Source of the DNA: Pelagerythrobacter marensis
GTDB taxonomy: Bacteria > Pseudomonadota > Alphaproteobacteria > Sphingomonadales > Sphingomonadaceae
DNA: 64,000 nucleotides
Assembly: GCF_036700095.1 (NCBI RefSeq)
Contig: NZ_CP144918.1
Span: 1,613,001-1,677,000, forward strand
Direction of reading: 5' to 3'
Within the stretch, counting starts at the first letter, position 1. Each line of letters begins with the position of its first letter. The position numbers were made by a program, and so were the translations under genes. The notes under the pieces are model-generated. The model was not told where the DNA came from, searched no databases, and saw only the letters and a program-made list of their open reading frames with translations. Shown here piece by piece: positions 55,501-63,775 of the stretch.

Positions 55501-56727
55501 GGAAAGCGTAAACACGGTATCGACTTCGGTCCGGTCGGCGACCGTGAAGTCATAGGTTTCGCTGAATGTACCGACCGCCAGAAGATAACTCGTGCTGGTG
55601 CTGTCGGTCGTCGTCTCGACAGTCATCGCGAACTCGACCTCAGCGCTGTCGTCGATTGCATCGGCATCGGCGTCCGCGTCCGCGTCTGCATCGGCGTCAG
55701 CATCCGCATCGGCATCGGCGTCAGCATCTGCATCGGCGTCCGCATCGGCATCCGCGTCTGCATCGGCGTCAGCATCAGCGTCTGCGTCAGCATCGGCGTC
55801 GGCGTCGGCGTCGGCATCCGCATCAGCATCGGCGTCTGCGTCGGCATCTGCATCAGCGTCCGCATCGGCATCCGCGTCAGCGTCGGCATCCGCATCGGCA
55901 TCTGCATCAGCGTCCGCATCGGCATCCGCGTCGGCGTCGGCATCCGCATCGGCGTCGGCGTCGGCATCCGCATCGGCGTCCGCATCCGCATCGGCGTCCG
56001 CATCGGCGTCCGCATCCGCATCCGCATCAGCGTCTGCGTCAGCGTCAGCATCGGCGTCGGCATCCGCATCAGCGTCAGCGTCCGCGTCAGCATCCGCGTC
56101 CGCATCGGCATCCGCATCCGCATCCGCGTCCGCGTCAGCGTCTGCATCCGCATCCGCATCCGCGTCCGCGTCCGCGTCGGCATCAGCATCGGCATCAGCA
56201 TCCGCGTCCGCGTCCGCGTCGGCATCGGCATCCGCGTCAGCGTCAGCGTCTGCGTCGGCATCAGCGTCAGCATCCGCGTCTGCATCCGTATCGTCGGGGC
56301 GGCGGTTGCTGTCGCCGCCGCTGGCCGCTGCAGCCAGGCCGGCTGCACCGAGAAGGCCGGCGAGGGGGAGGACCACGCCGGCGCCGGTGCCTGCCTGCGA
56401 CGAGCTTGCTGCGACGTCCGGCAGCAGATCATCCATCTGCACGAGTTGCTCGAATTCCAGCGGACCCGGGCGAGCGATCCAGAGGCTGCCGTCCGCTTCC
56501 TGCAGAACGATTTCGCCCACACTTTCGCTGCCGACGAAGGCGTTTGCGATTCTGACGACTTCACCCGAATGGAGGCGAATGACCAGGTCGTCGCCTTCGC
56601 GAACGATGCTGGCGATGTCTGCCCGCTCGAGGGATAGCTTTACGACGCTCGGCCTATCGAGAGCAATTGCATCCATCTCGACGACGCGAACTTCACCGGT
56701 CACCTTGTCGTAAATCTCGGCAGGCAT
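52513..56727 (-). CDS. Large BapA/LapA-type biofilm adhesin
   Basis: The protein has 1404 residues; AGAAGGGG precedes the ATG. Residues 1-~105 are the BapA-type prefix domain. A short hydrophobic Ala/Gly segment follows, and then a 210-residue (Asp-Ala) repeat (148-357). Next come a beta-rich domain, a VCBS-like repeat (SGNILANDDLASGSAVLEID), five Ig-like repeats of about 84 residues (APTAEIDDTGTTVTGTGEAG, GATITVYAPDGTTELGTGTV), and a second VCBS-like region. The C-terminus (TLDPLSYLNTDRIDELENS) has no RTX nonapeptides. It is exported by the operon's own type I system and should mediate attachment or aggregation. Smaller than most relatives of this class. Confidence 0.9.
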   Translation of the reverse strand: MPAEIYDKVTGEVRVVEMDAIALDRPSVVKLSLERADIASIVREGDDLVIRLHSGEVVRIANAFVGSESVGEIVLQEADGSLWIARPGPLEFEQLVQMDDLLPDVAASSSQAGTGAGVVLPLAGLLGAAGLAAAASGGDSNRRPDDTDADADADADADADADADADADADADADADADADADADADADADADADADADADADADADADADADADADADADADADADADADADADADADADADADADADADADADADADADADADADADADADADADADADADADADADADADADADADADADADADADADADADADADADADADADADADADADADADADADADADADADADADADAIDDSAEVEFAMTVETTTDSTSTSYLLAVGTFSETYDFTVADRTEVDTVFTLSVDSIATVLSDVEFTLQRELPDGSFEDIASTSGGGLLDLLTLDILADNRVQVTADDLSPGNYRVIYEGGGLLAAGITLTLDSEFHTTTADGDPVSGNILANDDLASGSAVLEIDTGGGTFVAVTDGLVVDGQYGTLLINADGSYTYTPNDDTAAVGNAEVFTYRLVNADGTSDTATLTIDLVAADTTPPEAPTAEIDDTGTTVTGTGEAGATITVYAPDGTTELGTGTVGADGTYTVTIPAQTNGEDLLVTATDDAGNESPATPVEAPDLTPPDAPTAEIDDAGTTVSGTGEAGATITVYAPDGTTELGTGTVGADGTYTVTIPAQTNGEDLLVTATDGAGNESPATPVEAPDLTAPDAPTADVDDATGTTVTGTGEAGATITVYAPDGTTELGTGTVEADGNYTVTIPAQTNGEDLLVTATDDAGNESPATPVEAPDLTAPDAPTADVDDATGTTVTGTGEAGATITVYAPDGTTELGTGTVGADGTYTVTIPAQTNGEDLLVTATDGAGNESPATPVEAPDLTAPDAPTADVDDATGTTVTGTGEAGATITVYAPDGTTELGTGTVGADGTYTVTIPAQTNGEELLVTATDAAGNTSATTTVTAPDLLVAVDNEVTLFLDVTPDTSTQPTQTANIGGLLNVGLLGDTIDATLLGGSDFLTFDVAENATRQVSVDGDGSALLDLSLFGDVDFDLIVYRVEHGSSTATRVHLEADWLQGSGGILGASWAADELVLPEFSGGATYYVTLGNDGGLLDATLLGNLSIESTSDTITEYEPPATVSGTVSGNVVTDAGAGGADVAPAGSVVSQVNGTLVAGAGTVVAGTYGTLTIDPDGTYSYEANPSFTGAYGDVDTFTYTLLAPNGDTETATLSVTLDFAGPPDAAAAFAAFGTMEQDIVPLDAFALTNEDSTDLSALSPMSSNGFMTSLIQEDDGSLDPVLDHYLLENSDQEAFQIANTGDNAAPVSSTGPDVTLDPLSYLNTDRIDELENSNSSVI
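53690..54945 (-). repeat. Five tandem Ig-like repeats of ~255 bp in the adhesin
   Basis: The unit codes for APDAPTADVDDATGTTVTGT and GEAGATITVYAPDG, then TTELGTGTVGADGTYTVTIP. Equivalent points recur at 53846, 54101, 54356 and 54611, exactly 255 bp apart. Neighbouring copies are almost identical in DNA (including silent sites), so they are recent expansions or kept alike by recombination. Copies differ mainly at GAGN/DDAGN and in the ID/VDDA segment. Confidence 0.92.
55657..56286 (-). repeat. 105-unit Asp-Ala hexanucleotide repeat in the adhesin
   Basis: 630 bp of GAY-GCN units code for 105 consecutive Asp-Ala dipeptides with no interruption in the protein. The codons vary in an irregular pattern, so selection acts on the peptide while the DNA drifts. 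Unit length 6 bp keeps the frame during expansion or contraction. Confidence 0.95.
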
Positions 56728-56961
56728 ACGCGAGCCCCTTCTGCCAGAAGTTGGACAATGTTATAGATATTTTACAATAAACTTCGGTTAACAAACCCTG
56801 TTTAACGAATGTGTTCTCAATGGCTACTGCCTCGAATCTTGAAATATATGTGCGATTTTGAAGTGACAACAGCAATCGGTAAGATCTCTCCGCTTTCGGA
56901 ATAATTTTGTTTTAATTGACGGGTGCTGATTCCATTCGGGCGCGTGGCGCTTTGGGGCGAC

Positions 56962-56995
56962 TTGCATATTGCACCGATTGGAACATAATGAGAAC
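56962..56995 (+). promoter_or_regulatory. imuA promoter with LexA (SOS) box
   Basis: GAAC-ATAATGA-GAAC (56981-56995) matches the direct-repeat LexA box of alphaproteobacteria (GTTC/GAAC-N7). It lies over the likely -10 CATAAT (56984-56989), 16 bp behind a -35-like TTGCAT (56962-56967). The box ends 2 bp before the imuA ATG. Confidence 0.85.
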
Positions 56996-56997
56996 AT

Positions 56998-57762
56998 ATG
57001 TCCGATTCGCCAAACCTGCGCAGGGCCTCGATGCTCGTGCCGGGGCCTTCGTCAGCGAAAGTTGCCGGGGCGCTGGGGTTCGGCGTGCCCGCTGTCGACC
57101 GGTGGCTGAAGGGCGGCTTGCGGCGCGACGGAGTGCATGAATTCTATGCTCCGTCCGATGGCGAGGGGGCAGGCGCGACCGCCTTTGCCCTGCTGGTGGG
57201 CCGCCTGATCTGCGATGCAACCCTGCCGCTGATATGGTTGCGCACGAACCGCGGCAATCGAAACGAGCGGCCCTATGCGCCGGGTCTGGCCGAACTGGGG
57301 ATCGATCCCGACACCGTGTTTCTGGTGGAGCTGGCAGAGCTGGCCGACCTGCTGGTGGCGACAGTGGAAAGCGTGCGGCATGGCGGCGCGGGGGCGGTCA
57401 TCCTGGAAATGCAGGGGCGGGCCCGGCCGTTCGACCTCACCGCTTCGCGCCGGCTGGCCCTGGCGGCGGAGCGCAGCGGCACGGCGGTTCTGGTGATTCG
57501 CGGCAAGGCCCGGCCGGTGGCCAGCGCCGCGCATACCCGCTGGCAGGTATCGGCCGCGCCTTCGCCCGCCTTGCCTGCCAATGCCCCGGGGCACCCGGTC
57601 TTCGACTTGCGCCTGCTGCGCCAGCGCGGAGGGCCGGAAGGGCTCCACGTGCAACTGGAATGGAACCGTGAACAAGCTGCCTTCCGAACGCCGCTATATG
57701 GCGATTCATCTGCCGTTCCTGCCCGCGGAACGGAGGATCGCAGACGGCGCCGCGCCGCCTGA
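56998..57762 (+). CDS. imuA: ImuA, mutasome accessory protein
   Basis: The protein has 254 residues, RecA/SulA-like in its core: LRRDGVHEFYAPSDGEGAGATAFALLVGRLICD, LPLIWLRTNRGNRNERPY, and FLVELAELADLLVATVESVRHGGAGAVILEM. The ATG lies 2 bp behind the LexA box with no room for a ribosome-binding site, so translation is probably leaderless. ATG at 57031 is an alternative. ImuA works with ImuB and DnaE2 in DNA-damage-induced mutagenesis. Its 3' end overlaps imuB by 95 bp. Confidence 0.9.
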   Translation: MSDSPNLRRASMLVPGPSSAKVAGALGFGVPAVDRWLKGGLRRDGVHEFYAPSDGEGAGATAFALLVGRLICDATLPLIWLRTNRGNRNERPYAPGLAELGIDPDTVFLVELAELADLLVATVESVRHGGAGAVILEMQGRARPFDLTASRRLALAAERSGTAVLVIRGKARPVASAAHTRWQVSAAPSPALPANAPGHPVFDLRLLRQRGGPEGLHVQLEWNREQAAFRTPLYGDSSAVPARGTEDRRRRRAA

Positions 57763-59188
57763 CACGCCTTTCGCCATTATCGAGAAGCAGCGCGGGGCGC
57801 TTCGCATCGTGGCGCTGTCTCCGGCGGCGGCGGCATTGGGCCTGGAACCGGCGATGGCCCTGGCCGATGCGCGCGCGCTGGTTCCCGATCTGCCTGCCTT
57901 CCCCCACGATCCGGGGACCGATCGGGCCGTCTTGATGCGCGTGGTGGCGGCCTGCGAACGCTATACCCCGATGGTGGCCGCGGATGGCGCGGATGCCCTG
58001 GTGCTGGACCTGACGGGCTGTTTCCCGGCCGCGGGCTGGACGCAGGAAACGATCGCGCGGGATGCCACGGCCCGGCTCGCGCGGCTGGGCCTGCGGGGCA
58101 GGGCAGCCCATGGGGCGACGCCCGATGCCGCGCTGGCCCTGGCGCGTTTCGCCGTCTCCGCTGCCGAGGATCTTCCGGTGGCCGCACTGGCCCTGGACGC
58201 GGAAACCCACCTGGCGCTCCGTCGTGCGGGACTGCGGACGATCGGCGCGCTCAGGGATCGTCCGCGCGCACCGCTGGCCGCGCGCTTCGGCCGCGAACTG
58301 CCGGTGCGGCTGGCGCGTCTGCTGGGCGAGGAAGACCGAAGGATCACCCCCCATCGGCCGGCAGGAACGATCCGCGCCGAACACCGCTTTGCCGAACCGA
58401 TGGCGACGGTTTCGCCGCTGCTCGACGTGATCGAGCATCTCGCCGAACGTCTCGAAACCCGGCTTGCCGGGCGAGGGGCGGGAGGGCGCCGGTTCGATGT
58501 CGCGCTGTTCCGCACCGACGGCCACGTCGCGCGGCTCACGGTGACATGCGGCCGCCCCTTGCGCGATCCCCCGGCGATCCGGCGTCTGTTCGCCGAACGT
58601 CTGGAATCGCTCGCCGACCCGCTCGACCCCGGCTTCGGGTACGACATGGCGAGGATGACCGTCCCGCTGGCCGAGCGGATGGAGAGCGAGCAGCCCGATC
58701 TGGCGGACGGGGGGAAGGGGCGCGCGCGAACCGATCTGGCCCCGCTGATCGACCGGCTGACGGTCCGTTTCGGCCCCCGCAGCATCAGCCGTTTCCATCC
58801 GTGCGACGCGCACCTGCCGGAATATGCGGCCCGCGCCGTGCCGCCCGAAAGCGACACCTGCCCCTGGCCCCGCCCCGAACCGGGCGAGCCGCCGCTGCGC
58901 CCGCTGTTCCTCTACGACCCGCCGAGACGGGTCAGCGTGGTGGCCGAAGTGCCCGACGGCCCGCCGCGCCGTTTCGTCTGGCGCGAAAAGCATTACCGCG
59001 TGGTTCGCCACGAAGGGCCTGAACGGATCGCCTATCCGTGGTGGAAGCACCCGGAAGGGTGCGGGCCGACGCGCGATTACTATCGGGTGGAGGACGAGAC
59101 CGGGCAGCGTTTCTGGCTTTTCCGCCACGGCCTCTATGGACGCGAGAGCGACCATCCGCAGTGGTATCTGCACGGCCTGTTCGCATGA
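57668..59188 (+). CDS. imuB: ImuB, Y-family polymerase-like mutasome protein
   Basis: The GTG at 57668 gives 506 residues (MNKLPSERRYMAIHLPFLPAERR...). The fold is Y-family, but the usual SIDEAFLD active-site segment is replaced by GADALVLDLTG, losing the catalytic Glu. This agrees with ImuB being a non-catalytic linker between the beta clamp and DnaE2. Motifs seen: RGRAAHGATPDAALALARF, LRTIGALRDRPRAPLAARFG (helix-hairpin-helix) and WWKHPEGCGPTRDYYRVEDE near the C-terminus. Start and stop overlap imuA and dnaE2. Confidence 0.92.
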   Translation: MNKLPSERRYMAIHLPFLPAERRIADGAAPPDTPFAIIEKQRGALRIVALSPAAAALGLEPAMALADARALVPDLPAFPHDPGTDRAVLMRVVAACERYTPMVAADGADALVLDLTGCFPAAGWTQETIARDATARLARLGLRGRAAHGATPDAALALARFAVSAAEDLPVAALALDAETHLALRRAGLRTIGALRDRPRAPLAARFGRELPVRLARLLGEEDRRITPHRPAGTIRAEHRFAEPMATVSPLLDVIEHLAERLETRLAGRGAGGRRFDVALFRTDGHVARLTVTCGRPLRDPPAIRRLFAERLESLADPLDPGFGYDMARMTVPLAERMESEQPDLADGGKGRARTDLAPLIDRLTVRFGPRSISRFHPCDAHLPEYAARAVPPESDTCPWPRPEPGEPPLRPLFLYDPPRRVSVVAEVPDGPPRRFVWREKHYRVVRHEGPERIAYPWWKHPEGCGPTRDYYRVEDETGQRFWLFRHGLYGRESDHPQWYLHGLFA

Positions 59189-62100
59189 CCGCGGCCCGGC
59201 CCTTCTACGTCGAACTGGCGGCGGCGACGAATTTCTCCTTCCTGCGCGGGGCCAGCCCGCCTGCGGACATGGTCGCCCGCGCGCTGGAACTGGGCCATGC
59301 GGGGATCGGCATTGCCGACCGCAACACCGTGGCCGGGGTGGTGCGCGCGCACGTCGCGCTGCGCGACGCGCTCGACAAGGCGGAGGAGGAGGGCCGGACG
59401 CCGCCCCGCTTCCGTCTGCTGGTGGGCGCGCGCCTGGCCTTTGCCGACGGGACGCCCGACATCCTCGCCTATCCCGTTTCGCGCCGCGGATGGGGGCGGC
59501 TGACGCGCCTGCTCACCACCGGCAACCTGCGCGCCGAGAAAGGCGCCTGCCTGTTGCACGAAAGCGACCTGTTCGATTTTCTCGACGACTTGCAGCTTAT
59601 CGTCCTGCCGCCGGCGGACGATGCGCTGTTGAAGCGCCTTGCCGAAGCCGCGCCTTGCCGCGTGTGGCTGGGCGCTGCCATGCTGCGCCACGGATGCGAC
59701 GCGCGCCGCCTTGCCGGGCTGCGCGAACAGTCTGCCGGCACCGGCGTGCCATTGATTGCGCTCAACGATGCGCTCTATGCCGATCCCGGCGTGCGGCCGC
59801 TGCACGACGTGATGACCGCGATCCGCGAGAAGACCACTGTGCAGGCGGCAGGGCGCCGGCTCGCCGTCAATGCGGAACGCCACCTGAAATCGCCCGAGGA
59901 GATGGCGCGCCTCTTTTCCGCCGCGCCCGAGGCGCTGGCGGCGACGGAAGATTTCCTGGCGGGCGTCGATTTTACGCTCGACCAGTTGCGCTACGAATAT
60001 CCGCACGAGCCGGTCCCGCCCGGATATACCCCGCAGGCATGGCTCGAGGAACTCGTCTGGAGCGAGGCCCGGGCCCGCTGGCCGCAAGGGATGCCGGCGA
60101 AGCTGGAGGCCCTGCTGCACGAGGAACTGGGCATTATCGCGGCCGCGCAGTACGCGCCCTATTTCCTCACCGTGCACGACATCGTGCGGTTCGCGCAGAA
60201 GAAGGGGATCCTGTGTCAGGGGCGCGGCTCGGCGGCCAATTCGGCCGTCTGTTTCGTGCTCGGCATCACGGCGGTCGATCCGGCCGAACACAACCTGCTC
60301 TTTTCCCGCTTCATTTCGCCCGAACGCAAGGAGCCGCCCGATATCGACGTCGATTTCGAGCACGAGCGGCGCGAAGAGGTGATGCAGTATATCTACCGGC
60401 GTTACGGGCGCCACCGGGCGGGAATCGCGGCCACGGTGATCCATTACCGCTCGCGCAGCGCCGTGCGCGAGGTGGGCAAGGCGCTGGGCCTGAGCGAGGA
60501 TGTCACCGCACGACTCGCGAACACGGTCTGGGGCAGCTATGCCTCCACTTACGACCGCCGGCGCTGTGTCGAAGGCGGGCTGGACCCCGACAACCCGGCG
60601 ATCGCGCGGGTCAATGGCTTCGTGGAGCGGATCCTGAACTTCCCGCGCCACCTGTCGCAGCATGTCGGCGGGTTCGTGCTGACGCAGGACCGGCTGGACG
60701 AGACGGTGCCGATCCACAACGCCGCGATGGACGATCGCACGTTCATCGAATGGGACAAGGACGATATCGACGCGCTCGGCCTGATGAAAGTCGATGTCCT
60801 GGCGCTGGGCATGCTGACCTGCATCCGCAAGGCTTTCGCCCTGATCGAAACCCATCTGGGCAAGCAATATCGGCTCGACAGCGTGCCGGACGATGCGCCC
60901 GACGTGTTCGCCATGCTCCAGCGGGGCGACAGTATCGGGGTGTTCCAGGTCGAAAGCCGGGCGCAGATGAACATGCTGCCCCGCCTGCGCCCCAGGGAGT
61001 TCTACGATCTCGTGATCCAGGTGGCGATCGTCCGCCCCGGCCCGATCCAGGGCGACATGGTTCATCCCTATCTGCGCCGCCGACAGGGGGTGGAGAAAGT
61101 CGAATATCCCTCGCCCGCCCCGCCGCACGATCCCGACGAGCTGCGCGGCCTGCTGGGGCGAACCAACGGTGTGCCGCTGTTTCAGGAACAGGCGATGAAA
61201 CTGGCCATCGTCGCCGCCGGATTCACTCCGTCGGAAGCCAACAAGCTGCGCCGGGCGATGGCGACGTTCCGCAATCTGGGAACGATGGAAAGCTTCGAAG
61301 ACAAGCTGGTCGAAGGGATGGTCGCACGCGGTTACCAGCGCGATTTCGCCCATCGCTGTTTCCGGCAGATCGAAGGGTTCGGCAGTTATGGCTTCCCCGA
61401 AAGCCATGCCCTGGCCTTCGCCCAGCTGGTCTGGGTCTCTTCCTACATCAAGTGCCGCTATCCGGCGGTGTTTGCCGCCGCGCTGCTCAACTCGCAGCCG
61501 ATGGGATTCTATGCGCCGGCGCAGATCGTGCGCGATGCCCGCGAGCACGGGGTCGACGTGCGCGCGATCGACATCAACCACAGCCATTGGGACTGCACGC
61601 TGGAACGCGCCCCCGACGGCGCTTTGGCGCTCAGGCTGGGGATGCGCCAGATCGAGGGATTTCGCGAAGAGTGGGCCCGCAGCATCGCCGCCGCCGCGCC
61701 TTGCGACAGCATGGAGGCGCTTGCCCGAAAAGCGCGCCTGCCGCAGCGCGCGCTGCGCCTGCTGGCCGGCGCCGATGCGCTGCGTTCGATCGGGCTGGAC
61801 CGGCGCAATGCCTTGTGGGAGGCGCGGCGAACACCGCCCGACGAGCTGCCGCTGTTCGCGGCGGCGCGGGCGCGCGAACTGGGCGAGGAGCCGCCCGCCG
61901 CCCTGCCGGCCATGCCCCTGTCGGAACAGGTCGCGACCGATTACCAGACCACCCGCCTTTCGCTGAAAGCCCATCCGATGACGTTTCTGCGCCCGGTGTT
62001 CGAGCGGGAAGGCGTTCTGCCCTGCGCCGCGCTGACCGGTTGCCGCAACGGCGCGCGCGCGCAAGTGGCCGGGGTGGTGCTGGTACGCCAGCGCCCCGGC

Positions 62101-62415
62101 AAGGGCAATGCCATCTTTGTCACGCTGGAGGACGAAGGGGGGATCGCCAATATCGTGATCTGGGCGCGCCTGTTCGAACGGTTTCGCCGTCAGGTAATGG
62201 CGGCCAGGCTGATGGTGGTGGAAGGCGAAGTGCAGAAAAGCCCCGAGGGGGTGATCCATCTGATGGCCAGCCGCATCCACGACCGCACGGCGGAACTCGC
62301 TCGCCTGTCGGAGGATCGCGAGGCGAGCCCTCGGCTTCCGCAGACGGATGAAACCGTCCCTTCCCGCCACCCCCGCGACGTGCGCATCCTGCCCCGATCG
62401 CGCGATTTTCATTGA
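59185..62415 (+). CDS. dnaE2: Error-prone DNA polymerase DnaE2
   Basis: The protein has 1076 residues, starting at the ATG overlapping the imuB stop. It opens with a PHP domain (FYVELAAATNFSFLRGASPP). The polymerase active-site Asp pair is in PDIDVDFEHERREEVMQYI, after RGSAANSAVCFVLGIT. An OB-fold lies near the C-terminus (AGVVLVRQRPGKGNAIFVTL), with the DnaE2-typical ending IHDRTAEL. Together with ImuA-ImuB it carries out error-prone lesion bypass after DNA damage. Confidence 0.96.
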   Translation: MTAARPFYVELAAATNFSFLRGASPPADMVARALELGHAGIGIADRNTVAGVVRAHVALRDALDKAEEEGRTPPRFRLLVGARLAFADGTPDILAYPVSRRGWGRLTRLLTTGNLRAEKGACLLHESDLFDFLDDLQLIVLPPADDALLKRLAEAAPCRVWLGAAMLRHGCDARRLAGLREQSAGTGVPLIALNDALYADPGVRPLHDVMTAIREKTTVQAAGRRLAVNAERHLKSPEEMARLFSAAPEALAATEDFLAGVDFTLDQLRYEYPHEPVPPGYTPQAWLEELVWSEARARWPQGMPAKLEALLHEELGIIAAAQYAPYFLTVHDIVRFAQKKGILCQGRGSAANSAVCFVLGITAVDPAEHNLLFSRFISPERKEPPDIDVDFEHERREEVMQYIYRRYGRHRAGIAATVIHYRSRSAVREVGKALGLSEDVTARLANTVWGSYASTYDRRRCVEGGLDPDNPAIARVNGFVERILNFPRHLSQHVGGFVLTQDRLDETVPIHNAAMDDRTFIEWDKDDIDALGLMKVDVLALGMLTCIRKAFALIETHLGKQYRLDSVPDDAPDVFAMLQRGDSIGVFQVESRAQMNMLPRLRPREFYDLVIQVAIVRPGPIQGDMVHPYLRRRQGVEKVEYPSPAPPHDPDELRGLLGRTNGVPLFQEQAMKLAIVAAGFTPSEANKLRRAMATFRNLGTMESFEDKLVEGMVARGYQRDFAHRCFRQIEGFGSYGFPESHALAFAQLVWVSSYIKCRYPAVFAAALLNSQPMGFYAPAQIVRDAREHGVDVRAIDINHSHWDCTLERAPDGALALRLGMRQIEGFREEWARSIAAAAPCDSMEALARKARLPQRALRLLAGADALRSIGLDRRNALWEARRTPPDELPLFAAARARELGEEPPAALPAMPLSEQVATDYQTTRLSLKAHPMTFLRPVFEREGVLPCAALTGCRNGARAQVAGVVLVRQRPGKGNAIFVTLEDEGGIANIVIWARLFERFRRQVMAARLMVVEGEVQKSPEGVIHLMASRIHDRTAELARLSEDREASPRLPQTDETVPSRHPRDVRILPRSRDFH

Positions 62416-62540
62416 TATCGCGCATTCGATGCCGCCAAATCGCCAGGCCAGCGCCCGGCAACGACGGGGGCGACGCTGCGGCATGCGGTCCGCTCCGTGC
62501 CGCCGGATGACGAGAGAACGGGAAAGGGAGCCGAACGCCA

Positions 62541-63758
62541 ATGTATTCGCTGTTGCCGGGGTTGCGTGTGGTGGAAGCCTCTTCCTTCGTCGCCTGTCCC
62601 ACCGCCGGGCTCTATCTGGCGCAGATGGGGGCGGAGGTCATCCGGGTCGACCAGGTGGGGGGAGGGCCCGACTATCGCCGCTGGCCCAAGGCGCCGGGCG
62701 GCGGCAGCTTCTATTGGGAAGGGCTGAACAAGGGCAAGCTGTCGGTGGCGATCGACCTGTCCGCTCCCGAAGGGCGCGAACTGCTCGCGCGGCTCGCCAC
62801 CCTGCCGGGGGAGGGGGCGGGCGTCTTCCTGACCAATTTCCCGGTGAACGGATTCCTGTCGTGGGAGAAGCTGTCCGCCCTGCGCCCCGACCTCGTGCTG
62901 ACGCGCGTGATGGGCCGGCCGGACGGCGGGCCGGCGCTCGATTACACGGTCGCATCGGCGCTGGGCATTCCCTTCGTCACCGGCCCCGAAAGCCTGGGCG
63001 AGGAACCGGTCAATGCCGTCCTGCCGGCGTGGGATCTCCTCACCGGCGCCTATGCCGCCTTCGCCACGCTGGCCGCGCTGCGGCACCGCGACGCGACCGG
63101 CGAAGGGCAGGAAGTTCGCGTGCCGCTGGCGGATGTGGGCATCGCGACGATCGCCAATCTCGGCCAACTGGCCGAAACGCTGCAGGGCGGCGACCGCAAG
63201 CGCTATGGGAACGCGGTGTTCGGCGCGTTCGGCCGCGACTTCGTCACCCGCGACGGAGAGCGGATGATGCTGATGGCGATCACCCCGCGGCAGTGGAGGG
63301 GCCTGGTGTCCGTGCTGGGCATCGGGGAAGATGTCGCGCGGATCGAGGCCGAGCGGAACACTTCGTTCGCGACCGACGAGGGCGAACGCTTCCGCCATCG
63401 CGACGCCCTGTTCCCCCTGGTCGAACAGGCGGCCGCGCGCCGCGACAGCGGCGAACTGGCGCGCGCGCTGGACGCGGCCGGTTGCTGCTGGGGCCCCTAT
63501 CGGCGGATGGAGCAGGCGGTTCGCGATCCCGAGATGGTCGGCGACAACCCGCTGTTCTCCGAAATCGCGCAGCCCAGCGGAGAACGCTACGCAGTGCCGG
63601 GCGCCATGGCGACCCTGCCCGGGCTGGACCGGCACGACCCGAAACCGGCGCGCGCGCTGGGCGCCGATAGCGAACGCGTCCTGATGGACATCGCCGGGCT
63701 GGACTCGGGCGCGTTCTCCCGCCTCGTCGACAAGGGAATCGTCGCGCAGGCCGATTGA
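62541..63758 (+). CDS. CaiB/BaiF family CoA transferase
   Basis: The protein has 405 residues. It opens LLPGLRVVEASSFVACPTAGLYLAQMGAEVIRVD, and NKGKLSVAIDLSAPEGRELLARLA follows. The catalytic Asp is probably that of ALDYTVASALGIPFVTG. It is a class III CoA transferase distinct from the one at 35761; the LPAWDLLTGAYAAFATLAALRH segment resembles 2-methylfumaryl-CoA isomerase-like members. Its substrate is unknown. It follows dnaE2 by 125 bp and ends just before a REP array. Confidence 0.9.
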   Translation: MYSLLPGLRVVEASSFVACPTAGLYLAQMGAEVIRVDQVGGGPDYRRWPKAPGGGSFYWEGLNKGKLSVAIDLSAPEGRELLARLATLPGEGAGVFLTNFPVNGFLSWEKLSALRPDLVLTRVMGRPDGGPALDYTVASALGIPFVTGPESLGEEPVNAVLPAWDLLTGAYAAFATLAALRHRDATGEGQEVRVPLADVGIATIANLGQLAETLQGGDRKRYGNAVFGAFGRDFVTRDGERMMLMAITPRQWRGLVSVLGIGEDVARIEAERNTSFATDEGERFRHRDALFPLVEQAAARRDSGELARALDAAGCCWGPYRRMEQAVRDPEMVGDNPLFSEIAQPSGERYAVPGAMATLPGLDRHDPKPARALGADSERVLMDIAGLDSGAFSRLVDKGIVAQAD

Positions 63759-63775
63759 GGCGCATCGCCGATGCC

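Noticed and set aside
55657-56286. CRISPR-like look of the short repeats
   Set aside because: The unit is 6 bp with no spacers and codes for an uninterrupted dipeptide repeat.
55592-56713. Plus-strand frame with a long Ser-Ala repeat
   Set aside because: It is the complement of the Asp-Ala repeat of the adhesin, which has the signal, domains and operon context; the plus frame has none.
59134-62541. 1135-codon open frame on the minus strand
   Set aside because: It lies opposite dnaE2 throughout, has no family-like sequence, and is a normal shadow in high-GC coding DNA.
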